NCBI GenBank assembly: GCA_963747755.1
Contig: CAVVGK010000014.1
Coordinates: 124,001-188,000, forward strand
Direction of reading: 5' to 3'
DNA length: 64,000 nucleotides
DNA from: DATFVA01 sp963747755
Lineage (GTDB): Bacteria > Bacteroidota > Ignavibacteria > Ignavibacteriales > Ignavibacteriaceae
The position numbers and the translations under genes were made by a program. The notes under the pieces are model-generated. The model saw nothing but the letters and a program-made list of their open reading frames with translations, had not been told where the DNA came from and did not search any database. Positions 60,728-64,000 of this stretch are shown piece after piece (position 1 is the first letter of the stretch; every line of letters starts with the position of its first letter).

Positions 60728-62182
60728 TTATACATCTGATAAATATGAACCGGATAGACGCGCTGTAAAGCCTACCTGCCTCATATTGTAGTTTCTTGAA
60801 TAAATAATAATAGATGAAAAGAAGATGAAGATTATCGCAGGTATAAGCTCATACATTGCAAGAAGAAAGACAAATAATAACAATGCTGCAGCAGCCGGTA
60901 CCCAGATTGCGGGGATATTAACCTCAGTAATAATACTCTTGTTTGTCCTGCTAAAGGGAATTTTACATTCAGGTAACGAGAAAAGCCAGCCTGCCGCACT
61001 CTCCCACAGAAAGCCGAAATGCGTAAATAGTGCCTTGATAATTAGATTATTTTTCTCTCTTTTACGCAGAAAGCCGCTGAAAAAAATCAGGACTTTCATA
61101 ATAAAAAAAACGAAAATGGTAAAGGATGAAAGCTCAAGAGCTTCTGTTATGGGATTTCCGGAAAGGACAGTAAAGGGGTAAGCGGCAAAAACTAAAAACG
61201 GGAAGAGAATGAAGTTGTGCCATGCACTTACCTGCAGAAAAATATTTACTTTTCTGATAAAACTTAACGGAGCCGACAGGATCTTTCTGAAATATTTTTT
61301 AAGGATAAAGGTATTCCCTATAATCCAGCGTTCGCGCTGTCTGATATATGATCTGAAATCAAGAGGCAGAAGTCCTCTTCCCATAACTTTATCCACATAC
61401 TTGGTTTTATAGCCCGATAGTATTATTCGTACACCGAGTTCGCTATCCTCGGTAATACAGTCACCGTTCCATCGGCCTGCATCTAATATCGCCTGTTTCC
61501 TGTAAATACTCATAGTGCCGGTGGAAGTAACAGAGTTGAACCTGCTGCCGCTGTTCATAAAAAGCGAAAAATAATAGTTATACTCCAGGTCCATCCCCCT
61601 ATTCTTATCAGACACATTATAATATGCCTGGGGAAATTGCACAAGGCCTATGGTATCATTATCAAAATGCTGAACAGCGCAGGAAATAAAATCGTGTTCA
61701 ACTATATAATCAGAGTCAACCACCGCTATATAGACAGCCTCTGATGAAGTTCTGTCCATCAACAGGTTTAATGCTCCTGCCTTGTAACCCTTTACGTTAT
61801 CCTCGTGCCAGAATCTAAACCTGTCTCCCATAGAATTGCAAAACCTTTTAACGGGAAGCCAGACGTTTTTATTTTTAGTATTATTATCAAGCACAAGCAC
61901 TTCATAATGAGGATAATTTATGAGGGATAATGCTTTCAAAGTCTTGATCACAAGCTCCGGAGGTTCATTGTGTATCGCAACGTGAATTGAAACAAATTCA
62001 GCGTTGGATAATTCCTTCATTCGGGCAGGATTATTTATCGGAAGAAGTGTAATCAGCAGCTGCAAACCCATAAAAACACATATAAATATAAGGTTGGCCA
62101 GAACCATGTACCAGCTTAATCCCGGCAGGAAGACCAGAAGAGAAAAAATTGATACTGTTATAATAGACTTTCTTAATGACAC
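60728..62182 (-). CDS. membrane family 2 glycosyltransferase, cellulose-synthase-like
   Basis: 484 residues: two N-terminal hydrophobic helices, a cytosolic GT2 domain and at least four C-terminal helices. Processive-synthase motifs are present: VLVLDNNTKNK, VAVVDSDYIV-type DxD (YIAVVDSDYI), ITEDSELG (TED) and QRERW (QxxRW). It therefore likely makes and extrudes a beta-linked glycan, or loads a glucomannan-like chain. The start is GTG at 62182. No BcsB/PilZ partner is seen. First gene of the cluster. Confidence 0.87.
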   Translation of the reverse strand: MSLRKSIITVSIFSLLVFLPGLSWYMVLANLIFICVFMGLQLLITLLPINNPARMKELSNAEFVSIHVAIHNEPPELVIKTLKALSLINYPHYEVLVLDNNTKNKNVWLPVKRFCNSMGDRFRFWHEDNVKGYKAGALNLLMDRTSSEAVYIAVVDSDYIVEHDFISCAVQHFDNDTIGLVQFPQAYYNVSDKNRGMDLEYNYYFSLFMNSGSRFNSVTSTGTMSIYRKQAILDAGRWNGDCITEDSELGVRIILSGYKTKYVDKVMGRGLLPLDFRSYIRQRERWIIGNTFILKKYFRKILSAPLSFIRKVNIFLQVSAWHNFILFPFLVFAAYPFTVLSGNPITEALELSSFTIFVFFIMKVLIFFSGFLRKREKNNLIIKALFTHFGFLWESAAGWLFSLPECKIPFSRTNKSIITEVNIPAIWVPAAAALLLFVFLLAMYELIPAIIFIFFSSIIIYSRNYNMRQVGFTARLSGSYLSDV

Positions 62183-62455
62183 TGATTAAACTTTCTTTAA
62201 TAAAATTGCTCGAAACCCTCTCTTATCGGATAACATTGGTGACCGCTGTGGATAGGTCTGTTACCATTTTTTTTACAATCGTAAATAAATAAAATTCCGC
62301 GACAGATTTGGTGATATCAATTATTATTACTATCCCTGTCAATTAATTGTCACAGGTACCCAATTGTCGCTGGGTTATATACAGCATAGGGAATGAAAAT
62401 ATTTATGACGGAGAAAGGTAGTAATGCATCTGTTCAGTCGGATAGTCACAGAAGG

Positions 62456-62821
62456 TTAATGTATGATACTCTGTAATGTTTCTTTAAGTTTTTTTTCATC
62501 GAGAGGTTTGTGAAGGATCGCTTCAGGATGATACTCTTTTGCTCTCTTGAAATAATCCTCCTGGGTTGAGGCTGTTACAAAAATAATAGGTATGTTTCTT
62601 TCATTGGCAATTTGAGCAACCTTAAAACCTGTAGGTCCGTCTTTAAGGATGATATCCAGCAGAATGAGATCGGGATTTGTCTCATTTATTTTTCTGACCG
62701 CCTGAGGAAAATCCGATACATTATATATAGAAGCATAACAGAAAGACTTCAACTGATTTTCTATATCCAGAGCAACCAGCAGCTGATCTTCCACAACAAG
62801 TATATTCTTAACGTTTTTCAT
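62456..62821 (-). CDS. stand-alone response-regulator receiver protein
   Basis: 121 residues, full receiver set: ILVVEDQLL (E11, D12), phospho-acceptor in LILLDIIL (D56), Thr in FVTAST and Lys in LHKPLDE. No output domain, so it works by protein contact like CheY/Spo0F. It sits alone, upstream of the polysaccharide cluster on the same strand (273 nt before its first gene), and could regulate it; that is inference. Confidence 0.88.
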   Translation of the reverse strand: MKNVKNILVVEDQLLVALDIENQLKSFCYASIYNVSDFPQAVRKINETNPDLILLDIILKDGPTGFKVAQIANERNIPIIFVTASTQEDYFKRAKEYHPEAILHKPLDEKKLKETLQSIIH

Positions 62822-63098
62822 AATAATTCATTTCCTTCCTAAACCATATAGCTATTGAACTACTCAACCATCACCAACCTACCATACTTAATTTTTATTC
62901 CTATGATATCAAACAACAATTATATAACCCTTTATAACATCAGCCGTTTTACCATTCTATGTGTTCTCTATTAGATCAGTTGTGCTTTTTGTGTGGCTAA
63001 CACCATAGCTGTGACTGTAATTATTTGTAATAAAACACGTTCAGGATATCTTCCACAAGACGACATTTATTTTATATAATTAGATAAGGAGATACTAT

Positions 63099-63248
63099 AT
63101 GTTGTGGACTATCTTTGTAATATTACTGGTTTTATGGTTAGTGGGTTTAGTTACCTCTTATACCTTAGGCGGTTTTATCCACATTTTACTGGTTGCGGCT
63201 GTTATTATTCTATTGATTAATCTATTCTCCGGAAGGCGAGCTGTATAG
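63099..63248 (+). CDS. Lmo0937-family small membrane protein
   Basis: A 49-residue protein starting MLWTIFVILLVLWLVGLV and continuing TSYTLGGFIHILLVAAVIIL, ending in a basic SGRRAV tail. Two hydrophobic helices with the SYTLGG turn are typical of the Lmo0937 family. Ribosome binding site AAGGAGATACTAT is ideal, and a terminator follows directly. The family is widespread and stress-linked in several bacteria, but its role is unknown. Confidence 0.85.
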   Translation: MLWTIFVILLVLWLVGLVTSYTLGGFIHILLVAAVIILLINLFSGRRAV

Positions 63249-63263
63249 CTGGTAAAGTTACTA

Positions 63264-63296
63264 AAGCCCGGGTCGAAAGCCCGGGCTTAATTTTTT
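63264..63296. terminator. bidirectional terminator
   Basis: Perfect 9-bp stem AAGCCCGGG / CCCGGGCTT (63264-63288) with a 7-nt loop, followed by AATTTTTT on the plus strand. It ends the Lmo0937-family gene and reaches into the 3' end of the convergent Crp/Fnr gene, so it may also stop that transcript. Confidence 0.8.
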
Positions 63297-63975
63297 AGCT
63301 GTAGCTTTTCCTGAAGCTGCTGTAGTCGGGAATTCTGATCTTTGATCCATCAAATTCAATCAAACCTTTTTTCTCAAGTGCATGTAACACCCTTGAAACT
63401 GTTTCTCTGGAGGTTCCTGCAAGGTTTGCAATGTCATGTTGATAAGGAAGAATCACCTGCACAGAACCCTGGTGTATTATCCCTGTACTTTCCGCAATTT
63501 GCAGAATGGCTGAAGCAATCCTGCCCTCAGCATTTGAAATAGATAGCGATTTTATTTTTGTGTCGGTCATTCGCAGCCTCCTCGTCATCTCCTCGAGAAG
63601 TGCAATCCCGATATTAGGATTTTCCTTCAGCAGGTTGAGAAATTCTTCACGCGAAAGAAAGAATAATTCGGTATCCTCCATTGCAATTACGTCAGCAGAG
63701 GGATTTTTGTTGTCAATCAATGACATTTCCCCGAAATAATCATGCTCACCAAGGAGTTCAAGAATAATCTCCCTCCCGTCAGTCTCATTCTCTATAACTT
63801 TAACTTTCCCTTTTGTGATTACATAAAGGCCTGTTCCTGCATACGATTTGCTGAGTATCGTCATATCCTTTTTGTAATCTCGCATGACTCCCATCTGTTC
63901 TATTTTTGTAAGGAACTCTTCGTTCAGCTCTGAGAAAATAGGAACATATTTGATAGTGATATTTGAATCGATCAT
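63295..63975 (-). CDS. Crp/Fnr-family transcriptional regulator
   Basis: 226 residues. N-terminal cyclic-nucleotide-binding fold (GTGLYVITKGKVKVIE, ILELLGEHDYFGEMSLID) and C-terminal winged helix (LPYQHDIANLAGTSRETVSRVLHALEKKGLIE). No N-terminal cysteine cluster, so it is not an iron-sulfur Fnr; the cAMP-contact Arg-Ser pair is not clear, so the ligand is unknown. The start is ATG 63975 behind GAGGAC; a GTG 12 nt upstream is possible. The promoter is at the window edge. Confidence 0.92.
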   Translation of the reverse strand: MIDSNITIKYVPIFSELNEEFLTKIEQMGVMRDYKKDMTILSKSYAGTGLYVITKGKVKVIENETDGREIILELLGEHDYFGEMSLIDNKNPSADVIAMEDTELFFLSREEFLNLLKENPNIGIALLEEMTRRLRMTDTKIKSLSISNAEGRIASAILQIAESTGIIHQGSVQVILPYQHDIANLAGTSRETVSRVLHALEKKGLIEFDGSKIRIPDYSSFRKSYS

Positions 63976-64000
63976 TTTAGTCCTCACGTGAATATATTGT

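Overview
The window looks like the chromosome of a member of the Ignavibacteria/Chlorobi side of the Bacteroidota group. Evidence: a multicopper oxidase ends in a type IX secretion (T9SS) sorting domain, two ferredoxin-dependent 2-oxoacid oxidoreductase (KorAB) operons lie in tandem, a DUF5683 protein follows parAB, and a tRNA promoter fits the Bacteroidota TTG-N19-TAnnTTTG pattern. The DNA is moderately AT-rich and mostly codes for ordinary housekeeping functions. Accessory features sit between about 16.4 and 27.2 kb and between 49 and 63 kb.

Layout. 0.1-10.7 kb (minus strand): NAD synthesis (nadB), a class III aminotransferase (argD-like), a Yip1-type membrane protein, DUF5683, parB-parA, a UPF0173 hydrolase, then folP-cdaA-glycosyltransferase (c-di-AMP synthesis) and a PASTA protein with rpe. 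10.9-16.4 kb: peptide transporter, RqcH/NFACT protein, and a fluoride-channel operon (aminotransferase-crcB-DUF190). 16.9-28.2 kb: a T9SS-exported multicopper oxidase, a lipoprotein, an encapsulated-ferritin plus encapsulin pair, a degenerate receiver protein, two DUF4242 proteins (one fused to a cyclase-like domain and an AraC DNA-binding domain), a lipoprotein, a long gene-poor gap and a methyltransferase. 28.2-28.7 kb: four tRNAs (Pro, Arg, His, Glu as transcribed) with a visible promoter and terminator. 28.9-32.1 kb: a LolCDE-like ABC transporter. 32.1-44.8 kb: pepA, nrnA, two korAB operons, dsbD and nadE. 45.2-49.4 kb: a PspC/LiaF envelope-stress pair, an MGMT-type protein, a glycerophosphodiester phosphodiesterase and a type IB topoisomerase. 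49.4-56.5 kb: an SDR gene broken by a frameshift, small proteins, large repeat arrays, a receiver protein, a GH3 glycosidase and a REP-associated (Y1) transposase bracketed by 19-bp inverted repeats. 56.5-62.2 kb: a four-gene polysaccharide cluster (two GT2, one GT4, one glycogen-debranching-type enzyme). The window ends with a CheY-like protein, a 49-residue membrane protein and a Crp/Fnr regulator.

Most notable for follow-up: (1) the DUF4242-cyclase-like-AraC three-domain fusion beside a free DUF4242 gene; (2) the REP/transposase system with several related palindromic repeat arrays scattered over the window; (3) an 11-bp, helically phased repeat array present at two unrelated loci just upstream of genes; (4) the encapsulin iron-storage compartment; (5) the tandem duplication of korAB. 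All functional calls come from reading motifs by eye; no database search was possible.
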